Positions 1 to 8,440 of a DNA stretch of 55,603 nucleotides are shown piece by piece. A program made the translations under genes and the position numbers. Position 1 is the first letter of the stretch; every line of letters begins with the position of its first letter. The stretch is from Lysobacterales bacterium (GTDB taxonomy: Bacteria > Pseudomonadota > Gammaproteobacteria > Xanthomonadales > Xanthomonadaceae). Under the pieces are notes generated by a model. The model was not told where the DNA came from, ran no database searches, and saw nothing but the letters and a program-made list of their open reading frames with translations. Location of the stretch: assembly GCA_017302075.1 (NCBI GenBank), contig JAFLEB010000003.1:1-55603 (forward strand), given 5' to 3'.

Positions 1-512
1 AGCTCGCGGTGATCGTCCCCATCACGATCTTCTTCATCTTCGTGCTGCTCTACACCGCCTTCAACTCGATCAAGTACGCGGCCTTGATTCTCGCCAACGT
101 GCCGTTCGCGACCATTGGAGGCTTGGTCGCACTGGCTCTGACGGGGCAGTACCTGTCCGTCCCGTCTGCCATCGGGTTCATCGCTGTGTTCGGGGTCGCG
201 ATGCTCAACGGCATTGTGCTGGTCAGCTTCCTCAACGAGTTGCGCGACAAGGGACTGTCCGTGCGAGACGCGGTCGTACAGGGGACGGCGCTGCGACTAC
301 GCCCGGTGTTGATGACCGCGAGCGTGGCGATCCTCGGCCTGGTGCCGATGCTGCTGTCGAGTGGTGTGGGTGCCGAGACGCAGCGACCGCTCGCTACGGT
401 GGTGGTAGGCGGCCTGATCAGTTCCACGCTGCTGACACTGATCCTGCTGCCGGTCCTGTATGAGTGGCTTGAACAGCGGGCCGAACGTCAATCCACGGAG
501 ACAACGCCATGA
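1..512 (+). CDS. HME-RND (CzcA/CusA-type) metal efflux pump, C-terminal part
   Basis: This is the 3' end of a gene that begins outside the window; the reading frame is open from base 3, so the GTG at 9 is not a start. The roughly 169 visible residues hold the last transmembrane helices of an RND inner-membrane pump (VPFATIGG, GIVLVSFLNELR, RPVLMTASVAILGLVPM). These match the C-terminus of heavy-metal-efflux RND proteins, which use proton flow to drive metal out through a tripartite complex. The substrate-binding part is not visible. The PII-like and CDF genes downstream suggest a divalent-cation (Zn/Co/Cd) system rather than the Cu/Ag system at 26716-32715. The stop overlaps the next start by 4 bp. 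Confidence 0.9.
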   Translation, partial: LAVIVPITIFFIFVLLYTAFNSIKYAALILANVPFATIGGLVALALTGQYLSVPSAIGFIAVFGVAMLNGIVLVSFLNELRDKGLSVRDAVVQGTALRLRPVLMTASVAILGLVPMLLSSGVGAETQRPLATVVVGGLISSTLLTLILLPVLYEWLEQRAERQSTETTP

Positions 513-829
513 AACAGATCAAGGCATTCGTGCACCGGAATCGGGTCGCCGACCTGATCCACGCCCTCGACGCCGCCGGCTTCGGACGCGTCAGCCTGTT
601 CGACGTCAAGGCCACGCTGCGGGCGCTCAGCGCGCGCGAGCAGGAGTATTCGGTCGAACTCGGCGACAAGGTGTTCAGCGAGGTTCAAGTGGAGGTGTTC
701 TGCGACGACGAAGACGTCAGCCGGGCCACCGACGTGATCCGCAAGGCCGGACGCTCAGGTCATCGCGACGATGGCTGGATCTACGTCAGTCCGATCGAAC
801 AAGCGATTCCGCTCACGCCAAGGCTGTAA
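509..829 (+). CDS. PII-like signalling protein linked to metal efflux
   Basis: A 106-residue protein whose ATG overlaps the stop of the RND gene (ATGA at 509-512), preceded by GGAG. The fold signature of PII/GlnB-like proteins is visible: an N-terminal beta strand (MKQIKAFVHRNRV), a central T-loop-like stretch, and a C-terminal segment AGRSGHRDDGWIYVSPIE that aligns with the PII pattern G-x-x-G-D-G-x-I-F-V. Canonical nitrogen PII residues such as the uridylylated Tyr of the T-loop are not evident. Small PII-like proteins beside CzcA-type pumps are thought to sense metal or a metabolite and modulate the pump; the ligand here is unknown. Translational coupling to the pump is suggested by the overlap. 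Confidence 0.8.
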   Translation: MKQIKAFVHRNRVADLIHALDAAGFGRVSLFDVKATLRALSAREQEYSVELGDKVFSEVQVEVFCDDEDVSRATDVIRKAGRSGHRDDGWIYVSPIEQAIPLTPRL

Positions 830-838
830 ACGGAGGCC

Positions 839-871
839 CCGACCCGGCGCGCACTGGCGTCGCCGGGTCGG
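839..871 (+). other. Intergenic hairpin between PII-like and CDF genes
   Basis: An 11-bp perfect inverted repeat (ccgacccggcg at 839-849, its complement at 861-871) with an 11-nt loop. No T-run follows, so it is not a classical rho-independent terminator; it could reduce read-through or stabilise the upstream mRNA. Confidence 0.45.
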
Positions 872-919
872 ACATCGAAACCACGCCGCGTCAGTCGACG
901 CAGCTACGAGGAGACCAGC

Positions 920-1816
920 ATGGGTGCGGGACACGATCACGGCACGAGCGAAATCCAGCACGAACGTCCACTCTGGTGGGCACTCGGGCTGACAGCCACC
1001 TTCCTGGTCGCCGAAGTCATCGGCGGATTGGTCACCAACAGCCTGGCATTGCTGTCCGATGCGGCACACATGATGACGGACGTCATCGCGCTGGGAGTGT
1101 CGTTGTTCGCCGTAAGGCTCAGTCGGCGCCCGGCTGATGCCCGACGCACCTACGGCTACGCGCGAATGGAAGCGCTTGGCGCGATCATCAACGGCGGTCT
1201 GCTGTTTCTGGTCGCCGGCTACATCCTCTGGGAGGCGGTCGGCCGGTTCCGCGAACCGCCGGAGATCGCCTCCACCGGCATGTTGGTAGTTGCAGTGATC
1301 GGATTGGTCGTGAACCTGATCTCCATGAAGCTGCTGAAGGCGGGGAGCGGCACAAGCCTCAACGTCAAGGGCGCGTACCTGGAAGTGTGGGCCGACATGC
1401 TTGGCTCGATCGGCGTCATCGTCGGCGCGCTTGTGATCCGCTTTACCGGCTGGACCATCGCCGACCCGATCATTGCGGTGTTGATCGGCCTATGGGTGCT
1501 GCCACGCACTTGGACACTCCTCCGGCAAGCGGGCCACGTCCTGATGCAGGGTGTGCCGGACGGGATCGATCTCGATGAAATCCGCGAGGCATTTCTTGGC
1601 CACGAGGGCGTGAAGGACGTGCACCACCTGCACGTCTGGGCACTGGCGTCCAAGGAGGCGGTGCTCACAACGCATGTCGTTGCCGGCGACGGCAAGGCCG
1701 CGAATGGCGACGCGCTGCGGGCTGGGCTCGTTGCGATGCTGGACAAACGCTTCGGGATCGAGCACTCAACGATCCAGGTGGAAGCTGAAGCGTGTCACGA
1801 CCGTGAGCATAGGTAG
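920..1816 (+). CDS. CDF-family cation efflux transporter (CzcD-like)
   Basis: A 298-residue cation diffusion facilitator that exchanges cytoplasmic divalent metal for protons at the inner membrane. Visible family features are the short His-containing N-terminus (GAGHDHGTSEIQH), the metal-site helix SLALLSDAAHMMTDVIALG (HxxxD of transmembrane helix 2), a second D-rich helix (LEVWADMLGSIGVIVGAL, DxxxS) and a C-terminal cytoplasmic domain with DVHHLHVWALASKEAVLTTH. Length is usual for CzcD/ZitB. The start is supported by GAGGAG 7 bases ahead. It follows the RND pump and PII-like gene on the same strand, completing a Zn/Cd/Co-type efflux set. Confidence 0.93.
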   Translation: MGAGHDHGTSEIQHERPLWWALGLTATFLVAEVIGGLVTNSLALLSDAAHMMTDVIALGVSLFAVRLSRRPADARRTYGYARMEALGAIINGGLLFLVAGYILWEAVGRFREPPEIASTGMLVVAVIGLVVNLISMKLLKAGSGTSLNVKGAYLEVWADMLGSIGVIVGALVIRFTGWTIADPIIAVLIGLWVLPRTWTLLRQAGHVLMQGVPDGIDLDEIREAFLGHEGVKDVHHLHVWALASKEAVLTTHVVAGDGKAANGDALRAGLVAMLDKRFGIEHSTIQVEAEACHDREHR

Positions 1817-1941
1817 CACCTATCCTCAAGCCACTACCGCGCTGGGCGGGCACGACGCTTCAGTCGTCGAGTGACCGCTTCTGGCCGATAGCAGACGCCT
1901 AGCGCCGGGCGCACTAATTGGACATCCGCCTTTAAGTAGTT

Positions 1942-2457
1942 CTACCGCGCAAGCAGTGCTCTCATTTGAGCGATCTCGCCATCCTGCGACTTGACGATGC
2001 CCTCGCAAAGCGCCTTGATCTCCGGGTCGGTGAGGTTGGCCTGCCGGCACATGAGGATGGCGCCTGCATGGTGCGGAATCATCGACTTTAGGAACTGGCG
2101 ATCCTCGACCCCTGCCTGCAGCCGAATTGCAAACCAACACGCTGCCAGCACCACCGTCCCCAGTAGAAGGATCATGGTGTTCTTGCGCTTGTCGGGATAC
2201 ATGCGCCCCATCAGCAGAATTTCCAGGATGGCCATGGGCGCCGTCATCAGCCCTGCCATGTAGAACTGGTTGATGTTGGGGACTGCGTTTCCGATTCGGT
2301 CGACCATTGCGTACATCAGTACATACATTGCCGCGAACGACAGAAGAAGCATCAAGGCGAAACGGCGGTAGTGGCCGCCCTCCATATCGTGTCGCATGGG
2401 CGCGGCTTTGGTGGTGGGGCCGGCATGCCCGGTGTGCTTCGACGTTTGCTTCTCCAT
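1942..2457 (-). CDS. Membrane-anchored DUF305 protein
   Basis: A 171-residue protein with a His-rich N-terminal tail (residues 1-30), three predicted membrane helices (about 33-50, 65-83 and 94-112) and a C-terminal DUF305 segment. The DUF305 core QFLKSMIPHHAGAILMCRQ carries the HH motif typical of this ferritin-like helical family, which is often found with copper-resistance genes. GGAGG lies 6 bases before the ATG. It is the last gene of the cueR-P1B-ATPase-EF-hand unit and follows an intercistronic hairpin. The molecular function of membrane DUF305 proteins is not established; copper binding or oxidation is suspected from context. Confidence 0.8.
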   Translation of the reverse strand: MEKQTSKHTGHAGPTTKAAPMRHDMEGGHYRRFALMLLLSFAAMYVLMYAMVDRIGNAVPNINQFYMAGLMTAPMAILEILLMGRMYPDKRKNTMILLLGTVVLAACWFAIRLQAGVEDRQFLKSMIPHHAGAILMCRQANLTDPEIKALCEGIVKSQDGEIAQMRALLAR

Positions 2458-2474
2458 GGTGCCTCCTTGTGGAT

Positions 2475-2501
2475 GGCGGGCGGTGCTCTACACCGCCCGC
2501 C
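2475..2501 (-). other. Intercistronic hairpin before DUF305 gene
   Basis: A perfect 11-bp inverted repeat (ggcgggcggtg at 2475-2485, complement at 2491-2501) with a 5-nt loop lies between the EF-hand stop and the DUF305 start. On the minus strand no U-run follows, so partial attenuation or 3'-end stabilisation of the upstream message is more likely than full termination. Confidence 0.5.
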
Positions 2502-2513
2502 GGGTTGAAAGGC

Positions 2514-3032
2514 TTACAGGCCGTGAGCTGCCGCCTCTTGGGGGCTCAGGTAGCCACTCTTGTCGGTGTCGAGCATGGGGAAATGGGCAGCCATTGGATG
2601 CTTGGCCATTTCGACCTTGGAGAGCTTGCCGTCCTTGTTGGCATCCAGCTTGGCGAAGGTCCCGCTGCCTGCTGACGGCGTGGTCGCCGCGTGCTTGGCA
2701 TGGTCGGCTGCTTGATGGGAGGCGCCATCGTGCTTCATGCGCTCCTTGCCGTGGTGGTCCATCTGCATGCCGCCATGCTCCATCGACATTGTCCGGTGGT
2801 GCGCGACAAATTCTTCACGGCTGAGGCTGCCGTTCTTGTTCGTATCAATCTTGTCGAACATCGTGTTGGCCATCTTCGCCCTGGCTTCGGGCGTCGCTGG
2901 CATCTTCATTGCGGAATGGTCCATCTTCATCTTGCCGTGGTCCATTGGCTTGGAGGCGTCCTGAGGGCCGGCTTGGACATTGGAAGCCAGCAACAGGGCA
3001 CCGGCGAGGGCGAGCGTAGTTTTGGTATTCAT
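2514..3032 (-). CDS. Secreted EF-hand protein, His/Met-rich
   Basis: A 172-residue protein with an N-terminal signal peptide ([21 protein letters not shown]) and three EF-hand-like calcium loops: [30 protein letters not shown] and [14 protein letters not shown]. Between them are His/Met runs ([34 protein letters not shown]) of the kind that bind copper in periplasmic resistance proteins. The start codon overlaps the ATPase stop by 4 bp (ATGA, 3029-3032), with AGGAG 7 bases upstream. EF-hand proteins of this type are common in xanthomonad metal clusters, and binding of Ca or another metal is expected. A role as a periplasmic copper sponge is an inference. Confidence 0.83.
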   Translation of the reverse strand: MNTKTTLALAGALLLASNVQAGPQDASKPMDHGKMKMDHSAMKMPATPEARAKMANTMFDKIDTNKNGSLSREEFVAHHRTMSMEHGGMQMDHHGKERMKHDGASHQAADHAKHAATTPSAGSGTFAKLDANKDGKLSKVEMAKHPMAAHFPMLDTDKSGYLSPQEAAAHGL

Positions 3033-5470
3033 GTTGAAACTCCTGTGGAACGAGCCTGTGGAGGTACGGCGCGGGTCCCGGGCTCTCGGGGGGAGGCGTC
3101 TTCTGGAAGGCGTGTCCTGGCCAGTCGCAGGGCATTGCCAACAACCGAGACCGAACTCAGGCTCATCGCCAATGCGGCGATCATCGGGCTGAGCAAGAGG
3201 CCGAACACGGGATACAGCAGTCCAGCGGCGATGGGCACGCCGATGGCGTTGTAGAGGAAGGCGAAGGCGAGGTTCTGGCGCATGTTGCGCACTGTGGCTT
3301 TCGACAAGGCGCGCGCGCGAAGGATGCCGCGCAGATCGCCCTTGACCAGCGTGACCTGGGCGCTGGACATGGCCACGTCGGTGCCAGTGCCCATGGCGAT
3401 GCCGACATCGGCGCTTGCCAGCGCAGGCGCGTCGTTGATGCCATCGCCCGCCATCGCGACCTGATGGCCCTGCGCCTGCAATTGCTTGACCAACGCCGCC
3501 TTGTCTTCCGGCCGCACCTCGCCGTGGAACTCGTCGATGCCGAGGGCGCGGGCCACTGCCTGCGCGGTGGTCGCGCCGTCGCCGGTGGCCATCACCACCC
3601 GCAGTCCGCTGGCTTGCAGTGCCGCGATGGTCGGTTTGGCGGATGGTTTGATCGGATCGGCGACCGCGACCAGGCCCAGCAAGCGTTTGTCCCCCGCCAG
3701 GAACATGACGCTGGCGCCCTCGGCGCGCAGCGCCTCGGCTTCTTGCACCAGCGAAGCCACGTCGATGTCGTTGGCGTCCATCAGTGCGCGATTGCCCAGC
3801 AACAGCGCGCGTCCGTCCACGTTGCCGCGCACTCCCGATCCGGTGATCGAATCGAAGTCCTGCGGGGGCGAGAGCGACAACGCGCGCTGGCGCGCCTCGG
3901 CGACGATGGACTCGGCCAGCGGGTGTTCGCTGCCCTGGTCCAGGCTTGCCGCGAGGCGCAGGACCTCGGCGTCGTCGGTACCCGGCGCGCCGATCACCGT
4001 GCGGAAGCTCGGCTTGCCCTCGGTCAGGGTGCCGGTCTTGTCCACCACCAGCGTATCCAGGCTACGGAAGCGCTCGATCGCCTCGGCATCGCGGAACAGC
4101 ACGCCGGCCTGCGCGGCGCGACCGGTGGCGACCATGATCGACATCGGCGTCGCCAGTCCCAGTGCGCACGGGCAGGCGATGATCAGCACGGACACGGCAT
4201 TGAGGACCGCCCAGGTCCACGAGGGATGCGGACCCCAGAACCCCCAGGCGAAGAAGGTGGCCACGGCGACTGCCAGCACGGCCAGCACGAACCAGTACGC
4301 GACTTTGTCAGCCATGCGTTGCATCGGCGCCCGCGAGCGCTGTGCCTGCGCGACCAGTTGCACGATGCGTGCCAGCACGGTGGCGGACCCCACCTGTTCG
4401 GCCCGGATGAGCAGTGCCCCGGTTCCATTCTGGGTAGCGCCGATGACGGTGTCGCCAATCCCCTTGCCGACCGGCATCGGCTCGCCGGTGAGCATCGACT
4501 CATCGACGCTGGAACCACCTTCGACCACCACCCCGTCGACCGGTACCTTTTCACCGGGGCGGACGCGCAGGGTATGGCCCACGTGGACGTGTTCCAGCGG
4601 GATGTCTTCCTCGCTGCCGTCGTCCTTGACGCGTCTTGCGGTTTTCGGTGCCAGTCCCAGCAGCGCCTTGATTGCGGCGCTGGTCTTGGAGCGGGCGCGC
4701 AACTCCAGCAGTTGACCGAGCAGCGTCAGTGAGACGATCACCGCGGCCGCCTCGAAGTAGACGCCGACGCGGCCATGCGCACGGAACGAATCGGGGAACA
4801 GGCCCGGGGCGACGGTGGCCACGACGCTGTAGCCGAACGCCGCCGCCACGCCGATGCCGATCAGCGTCCACATGTTCGGGCTGCGGTTGCGGATGGATTG
4901 CACGCAGCGCACGAAGAACGGCCAGCCCGCCCACAGCACCACAGGCGTGGTCAGCACCAGCTCGATCCAGGTACGCGTGGCGGTCGGCAGCGCGGGCAGA
5001 TAATGGCCGAACATGGCCAGCAGCAGCACCACTACGGTCAACGGCAGTGTCCACCAGAAACGCCGGCCGAAATCGCGCAGTTCCGGGTTTTCCTCTTCGT
5101 CCAGGCTCGGCATTTCCGGCTCGAGCGCCATGCCACACAGCGGGCAGGTGCCGGGACCCTGCTGGCGAATCTCCGGGTGCATCGGGCAGGTGTAGATGGC
5201 ATCCGCCGACGTGGCAACGGCGTGCGGTGTCTGTGCCTCGCGTTGCGCGGGTGGCAGGTCGAGGAACTGTTGCGGGTTCGCGACGAATTTCTCGCGGCAC
5301 CCGGTGCTGCAGAAATGATATTCGTGCCCGTCATGGGTCGCGGATCCACCCTTGGCGGTGGCCGGGTCCACCGTCATGCCACAGACAGGGTCGCGCGTCG
5401 GATCCGGAGCCGTCGCCGGCTTGTTCTGGTTGTGGCAGCAGGCGCCGGCGGCATGCTCGTGGGTGCTCAT
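3029..5470 (-). CDS. Copper-translocating P1B-type ATPase with YHS and heavy-metal-binding domains
   Basis: An 813-residue inner-membrane ATPase that exports Cu(I)/Ag(I) from the cytoplasm. Domains in order: a His/Cys N-tip ([11 protein letters not shown]), a YHS metal-binding domain (27-70, [10 protein letters not shown] and [10 protein letters not shown]), a heavy-metal-binding domain (93-120, YTCPMHPEI and [11 protein letters not shown]), then the transporter core. The core has the Cu-type CPC motif in the membrane (C433-P-C435), the phosphorylated Asp of DKTGT at 477, SEHPLAESI in the nucleotide-binding domain and [10 protein letters not shown] near the end. There is no classical HMA domain; YHS plus heavy-metal-binding replaces it. 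The start overlaps the regulator stop by 4 bp, so the two are co-transcribed. It is a different gene from the multicopper oxidase also called copA in this window. Confidence 0.95.
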   Translation of the reverse strand: MSTHEHAAGACCHNQNKPATAPDPTRDPVCGMTVDPATAKGGSATHDGHEYHFCSTGCREKFVANPQQFLDLPPAQREAQTPHAVATSADAIYTCPMHPEIRQQGPGTCPLCGMALEPEMPSLDEEENPELRDFGRRFWWTLPLTVVVLLLAMFGHYLPALPTATRTWIELVLTTPVVLWAGWPFFVRCVQSIRNRSPNMWTLIGIGVAAAFGYSVVATVAPGLFPDSFRAHGRVGVYFEAAAVIVSLTLLGQLLELRARSKTSAAIKALLGLAPKTARRVKDDGSEEDIPLEHVHVGHTLRVRPGEKVPVDGVVVEGGSSVDESMLTGEPMPVGKGIGDTVIGATQNGTGALLIRAEQVGSATVLARIVQLVAQAQRSRAPMQRMADKVAYWFVLAVLAVAVATFFAWGFWGPHPSWTWAVLNAVSVLIIACPCALGLATPMSIMVATGRAAQAGVLFRDAEAIERFRSLDTLVVDKTGTLTEGKPSFRTVIGAPGTDDAEVLRLAASLDQGSEHPLAESIVAEARQRALSLSPPQDFDSITGSGVRGNVDGRALLLGNRALMDANDIDVASLVQEAEALRAEGASVMFLAGDKRLLGLVAVADPIKPSAKPTIAALQASGLRVVMATGDGATTAQAVARALGIDEFHGEVRPEDKAALVKQLQAQGHQVAMAGDGINDAPALASADVGIAMGTGTDVAMSSAQVTLVKGDLRGILRARALSKATVRNMRQNLAFAFLYNAIGVPIAAGLLYPVFGLLLSPMIAALAMSLSSVSVVGNALRLARTRLPEDASPREPGTRAVPPQARSTGVST

Positions 5471-5865
5471 GTGCGTGGCTCCGAAAGGGCGGCAAGGATC
5501 GGGCAGCGTTCCAGCGCGCCATGTCCCGGGCAGGCGGTCACCAGGCCTTGCAACGCATCCCGGATTCGGGTGAGGGACTCGATCTTCTCCTCGACGTCCC
5601 GCAGCTTGGCTTGGGTCTGCGCGTTCAACGCGGCCATGTCGCCGCCGGTCAACGCGGTGAGGTTCAGCAGCTCGCGGATTTCGGGGAGGGTGAAGCCGAG
5701 GCCTTTGGCACGGCGCATGAAGCGCAGGCGATCCACGTCTGCGTCCAGGTAGTCGCGGTAGCCGGAAGCCCGGCGCGGCGGCGGCGGGATCAGACCTTCG
5801 CGCTCGTAGTACCGCACCGTATCGATGGGCACTTGGGCCCGCTTTGCCAGTTCGCCGATCTTCAT
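5467..5865 (-). CDS. cueR: MerR-family metal regulator (CueR-like)
   Basis: A 132-residue MerR-type activator with the winged helix at [26 protein letters not shown], a dimerisation helix and a C-terminal metal loop with two Cys ([10 protein letters not shown], eight residues between). At the dimer-helix position where Zn/Cd/Pb/Hg sensors carry Cys there is none, which by family knowledge favours a monovalent (Cu/Ag) sensor. The start at 5865 is chosen because it gives the usual N-terminus; an upstream in-frame ATG at 5928 would run through the promoter. It is the first gene of its unit, so it probably activates its own operon through the MerR-type promoter at 5898-5928. Confidence 0.88.
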   Translation of the reverse strand: MKIGELAKRAQVPIDTVRYYEREGLIPPPPRRASGYRDYLDADVDRLRFMRRAKGLGFTLPEIRELLNLTALTGGDMAALNAQTQAKLRDVEEKIESLTRIRDALQGLVTACPGHGALERCPILAALSEPRT

Positions 5866-5897
5866 GGGTTCACCTGTGGAATCTCCCTCTACGCGGA

Positions 5898-5928
5898 CTG
5901 TGCACCCTTCACCATGGTCCAGAGTCAA
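5898..5928 (-). promoter_or_regulatory. MerR-type promoter/operator of the cueR-P1B-ATPase operon
   Basis: On the minus strand a -35 TTGACT (5923-5928) and a weak -10-like GCACAG (5898-5903) are separated by 19 bp, the long spacer typical of MerR-family promoters. An imperfect dyad spans the spacer (ACTCTGGACC and GGTGAAGGGT, 7 of 10 positions symmetric). It lies about 33 bases before the regulator start. Confidence 0.6.
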
Positions 5929-6049
5929 GCGTCACGAGGGGCTGCATCGATGTCACGGAACACGCTGGATTCACGCACTGCGCACGCGCGGCGTGTGAAG
6001 AGTGGGCAGCACCCGACCACCTGCCTTCGGGGCCAAGAGGAGCACGACA

Positions 6050-6448
6050 ATGAAGACGAAGAATCCCATCGGTTTCGCGTTGCCGATGTTCCTGGGCGCG
6101 GGCCTGGCCCTGGCGGTCGGCGCATGTGCGGAAGGTACCCAGCCGCCACAAGTCGAGCCGGCCACGCAGCCTCCAGCCATGCCGGCGGATCATGCGATGC
6201 CGGGGCACAGCGAGGCATCGATGGAACTGCATCGCATCATGTCCGAGGGACAGAAAGCGCCGATGACCATGACGGGCGATGTCGACAAGGACTTCGCAAC
6301 CATGATGTCGTTGCATCACCAGATGGCCATCGACATGGCGGATGTCCTGCTCAAGTCGGGCCGCAACCCGGAACTCAAGGCGATGGCCGCGAAGATGAAG
6401 GCGGCGCAGCTGGAGGAGATCAGGCAGTTGGAGCCATACACCAAATAA
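6050..6448 (+). CDS. DUF305 lipoprotein
   Basis: A 132-residue exported protein with a lipoprotein-type signal (hydrophobic stretch ending ALAVGAC) and a DUF305 domain (DFATMMSLHHQMAIDMADVLLKSG, with the HH motif, continuing to the C-terminus). A Pro/His/Met-rich linker (ATQPPAMPADHAMPGHSE) may bind copper. The start at 6050 follows AGGAG and yields a clean signal peptide; an upstream in-frame ATG at 6002 is less likely. It diverges from cueR and may share its control region. DUF305 proteins are frequent in copper clusters, but their activity is not proven. Confidence 0.85.
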   Translation: MKTKNPIGFALPMFLGAGLALAVGACAEGTQPPQVEPATQPPAMPADHAMPGHSEASMELHRIMSEGQKAPMTMTGDVDKDFATMMSLHHQMAIDMADVLLKSGRNPELKAMAAKMKAAQLEEIRQLEPYTK

Positions 6449-6551
6449 CGGCTGCGTCATTGCGACGCATACCCGGCCCACCGTGACGGGCATTAGCCTT
6501 CCGGTGGTCCGGAGATGGCGCATTGAGTCAGCGCGCAGCCACGCCATTGTC

Positions 6552-7145
6552 TTATGGAACAGCCGCATGCTCGGCGAACGCGATGGTCGCGCCGTCGCGC
6601 CCCACGAGTTCCACGGTGTAAGCCTGGGCTCGGCCATCCGGACTCTCCATGCCGGGCGAGCCCATGGGCATGCCCGGCAGCACCAGGCCCTTGGCGTCCG
6701 GCTTCTCCGCGATCAACCGCTTGACGTCAGCGGCGGGCACGTGGCCTTCGATGAAATAGCCAGCGACCTCTGCGGTGTGGCACGAGCCCTTGCCATAGGG
6801 AACACCGACCCGTTCCTTGAGCGGATTGAGGTCGTCGGTATTGCGGACTTCGACCGCGAACCCAGCGGCGCGCATATGGTCGACCCACAGCCCGCAACAT
6901 CCGCAGCTTGCGCTCTTGTGGACGATCATGCGTGGCGCGTTCGCATCCGTGGGCTGGAGCGCGGGCGCCACTGGGGCCGGGTTCTGTGCGGTGGCCGTGG
7001 ACGCGTCCGCAGCCGTTGCCTCGCTTGCCGGAGCTGCCACTCCAGCCGCAGTGCTGCTGGAAGCGTCCGGTGCGCGGGCGCATGCCGTCATTGCCGTGAG
7101 CGAGCCGCATGCTGCCGCGGCGACCAGGAGGGATTTGATCTTCAT
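6552..7145 (-). CDS. DUF411 periplasmic metal-binding protein
   Basis: A 197-residue protein with a signal/lipoprotein-like N-terminus (MKIKSLLVAAAACGSLTAMTAC), an Ala/Pro linker to about residue 80, and a DUF411 domain. Family features are KSASCGCCGLWVDHMRAAGF (CGCC metal-binding motif), SCHTAEV, GYFIEGHVPA and GLVLPGMPMGSPGME. The DUF411 family is linked to copper tolerance and is thought to bind metal in the periplasm. It is the last gene of the copLAB-led operon, 10 bases after the NTF2-like gene. It converges on the DUF305 lipoprotein gene. Confidence 0.88.
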   Translation of the reverse strand: MKIKSLLVAAAACGSLTAMTACARAPDASSSTAAGVAAPASEATAADASTATAQNPAPVAPALQPTDANAPRMIVHKSASCGCCGLWVDHMRAAGFAVEVRNTDDLNPLKERVGVPYGKGSCHTAEVAGYFIEGHVPAADVKRLIAEKPDAKGLVLPGMPMGSPGMESPDGRAQAYTVELVGRDGATIAFAEHAAVP

Positions 7146-7155
7146 CGGTGATGCC

Positions 7156-7683
7156 TCACTTGGCTTTCTTCGGTCGCGATGACCAGTGGATGTGGACGAT
7201 GCGCCAGTCGGCGCCGATCTTCCTGAGCACCATCGTTTCGGTGCTGAGCAGGGTCAGGGGTTTGCCGTCCTTGCTGGCATGCAGCTCGCTCTCGCTGCCG
7301 ATCCACGCCAGATCGCCCGACGTGCGCGCCGTGCGGCGCTTGAGCTGGTGGTGGCTGCCCTTGAGGAACTTGGCATCGCTGATGGCGTGGTGGCCCAGGT
7401 ATTCGGCGCGGCTGCGCTCGGCGCCGCCGGTTTCGAGGATCAGCACGTCCGGGGCCAGCAATTCCTCGACCGTCTTCATGTCTCCGGCGGCCAGCGCCTT
7501 GCCGAAACGCTCCACCACTGCCACCGCCGGGCCGGCGGCAGCCGGGACATCGAGATCGGATCGTGCTTCAACGGGGTGCGCATGTCCGGTATGGGGCAAG
7601 GCGGCAGGCGTGGACTGGGCTGCCGCGTCCATGACGCCGCCCAAGGCGACAACAGCTACAAGCAGGATCGTGATCGATTTCAT
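7156..7683 (-). CDS. Secreted NTF2-like (DUF4440-type) protein
   Basis: A 175-residue protein with a signal peptide (MKSITILLVAVVALGGVMDAAAQ), a His-containing linker (PHTGHAHPVEAR) and a single NTF2-like domain (VERFGKALAAGDMKTVEELLAPDVLILETGG to the C-terminal WRIVHIHWSSR). NTF2-like folds in this class form small ligand-binding or hydrolytic pockets; the role in copper clusters is unknown. The start at 7683 is preferred to more upstream in-frame codons because it gives the signal peptide. It lies 17 bases after the cytochrome gene in the same operon. Confidence 0.82.
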   Translation of the reverse strand: MKSITILLVAVVALGGVMDAAAQSTPAALPHTGHAHPVEARSDLDVPAAAGPAVAVVERFGKALAAGDMKTVEELLAPDVLILETGGAERSRAEYLGHHAISDAKFLKGSHHQLKRRTARTSGDLAWIGSESELHASKDGKPLTLLSTETMVLRKIGADWRIVHIHWSSRPKKAK

Positions 7684-7700
7684 CGGGTGAGTTCCGTGAG

Positions 7701-8429
7701 TCAGTGTTGGTGGTCGTGCCCATCGTCGGCCTTGGCCGGCGTTGGTGGGGAAGGGGCTACCGGATGCGACTCGACAGTGCCGTCCGCGTGCCTGTGTTCC
7801 ACCATCTCCGGCGGCGCTGCCGCGCTCGATCGGGCAACTGCGGGAGCATGGTGGTCCGCAGCCATCTCTTCGGTGTGGCCATGGGACTTGGTTTCGCCGC
7901 CCCCGTGGTCGTGGCCGCCGCTGCTCTCGACAAGGCGCTGGTACTGCGCCGCATCCAGCCGCGGCAACTGTTGCAGGAACGCGGTCATGTTCCAGATGTA
8001 TTCGTCCTGCATGCTCTTGCCCCACGCGGGCATCCCCGAGGCCTTGATGCCGTGCTTGATCACCCAGAAGGCTTTTCCGGCATCGACGGCTGTGCGCGTG
8101 AGGTCAGGGGGTGCGGGATATAGACCGCGACTCAGCTCGGTGGATGGCATGCCAGGTGCCAGGTGGCACCCCATGCACATTGCCGCGTAGTTGCCAGCCC
8201 CTTGCCGGATACGTGCGGGATCCTTGAGGTCGGGTATTTGCAGTGTCTTCGCGCGTGCCTGGATGGAGCGCTCGCGCACGGCCTGCATCAGGGCGTAGAC
8301 CGGGCGTGTGTGTTGATCATCAGCCCCGATGTTGTAGACGCCCGACCAGACGAAACCAGCCGTGGCCAGGACGGCAACGCCGGATAGCACGCCCAGGGTG
8401 AGCAGGGTTTTTCGGGTCACGAATGGCAT
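7701..8429 (-). CDS. Membrane-anchored c-type cytochrome with His-rich tail
   Basis: A 242-residue protein with an N-terminal membrane anchor (residues 9-29) and one haem c site CMGCH (85-89), with the likely Met ligand in GIKASGMPAWG. The C-terminal third is rich in His (GGHDHGGGETKSHGHTEE, ADDGHDHQH), probably a metal-binding extension. It lies 11 bases after copB and is probably co-transcribed. Cytochromes in copper operons may pass electrons to or from copper centres of the periplasmic oxidase; this is an inference here. An open frame continues upstream into copB, but the ATG at 8429 gives the signal anchor. Confidence 0.87.
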   Translation of the reverse strand: MPFVTRKTLLTLGVLSGVAVLATAGFVWSGVYNIGADDQHTRPVYALMQAVRERSIQARAKTLQIPDLKDPARIRQGAGNYAAMCMGCHLAPGMPSTELSRGLYPAPPDLTRTAVDAGKAFWVIKHGIKASGMPAWGKSMQDEYIWNMTAFLQQLPRLDAAQYQRLVESSGGHDHGGGETKSHGHTEEMAADHHAPAVARSSAAAPPEMVEHRHADGTVESHPVAPSPPTPAKADDGHDHQH

Positions 8430-8440
8430 GGATGTCCTCC

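Noticed and set aside
1809-1823. Short hairpin ataggt/acctat over the CDF stop codon as terminator
   Set aside because: Only a 6-bp, AT/GC-mixed stem with no T-run; too weak to support.
3464-4732. Long plus-strand open frames (422 and 409 codons) opposite the first P1B-ATPase gene
   Set aside because: Both lie wholly antisense to a clearly coding gene with all motifs; their sequences are Arg/Ser/Ala-rich mirror frames caused by high GC.
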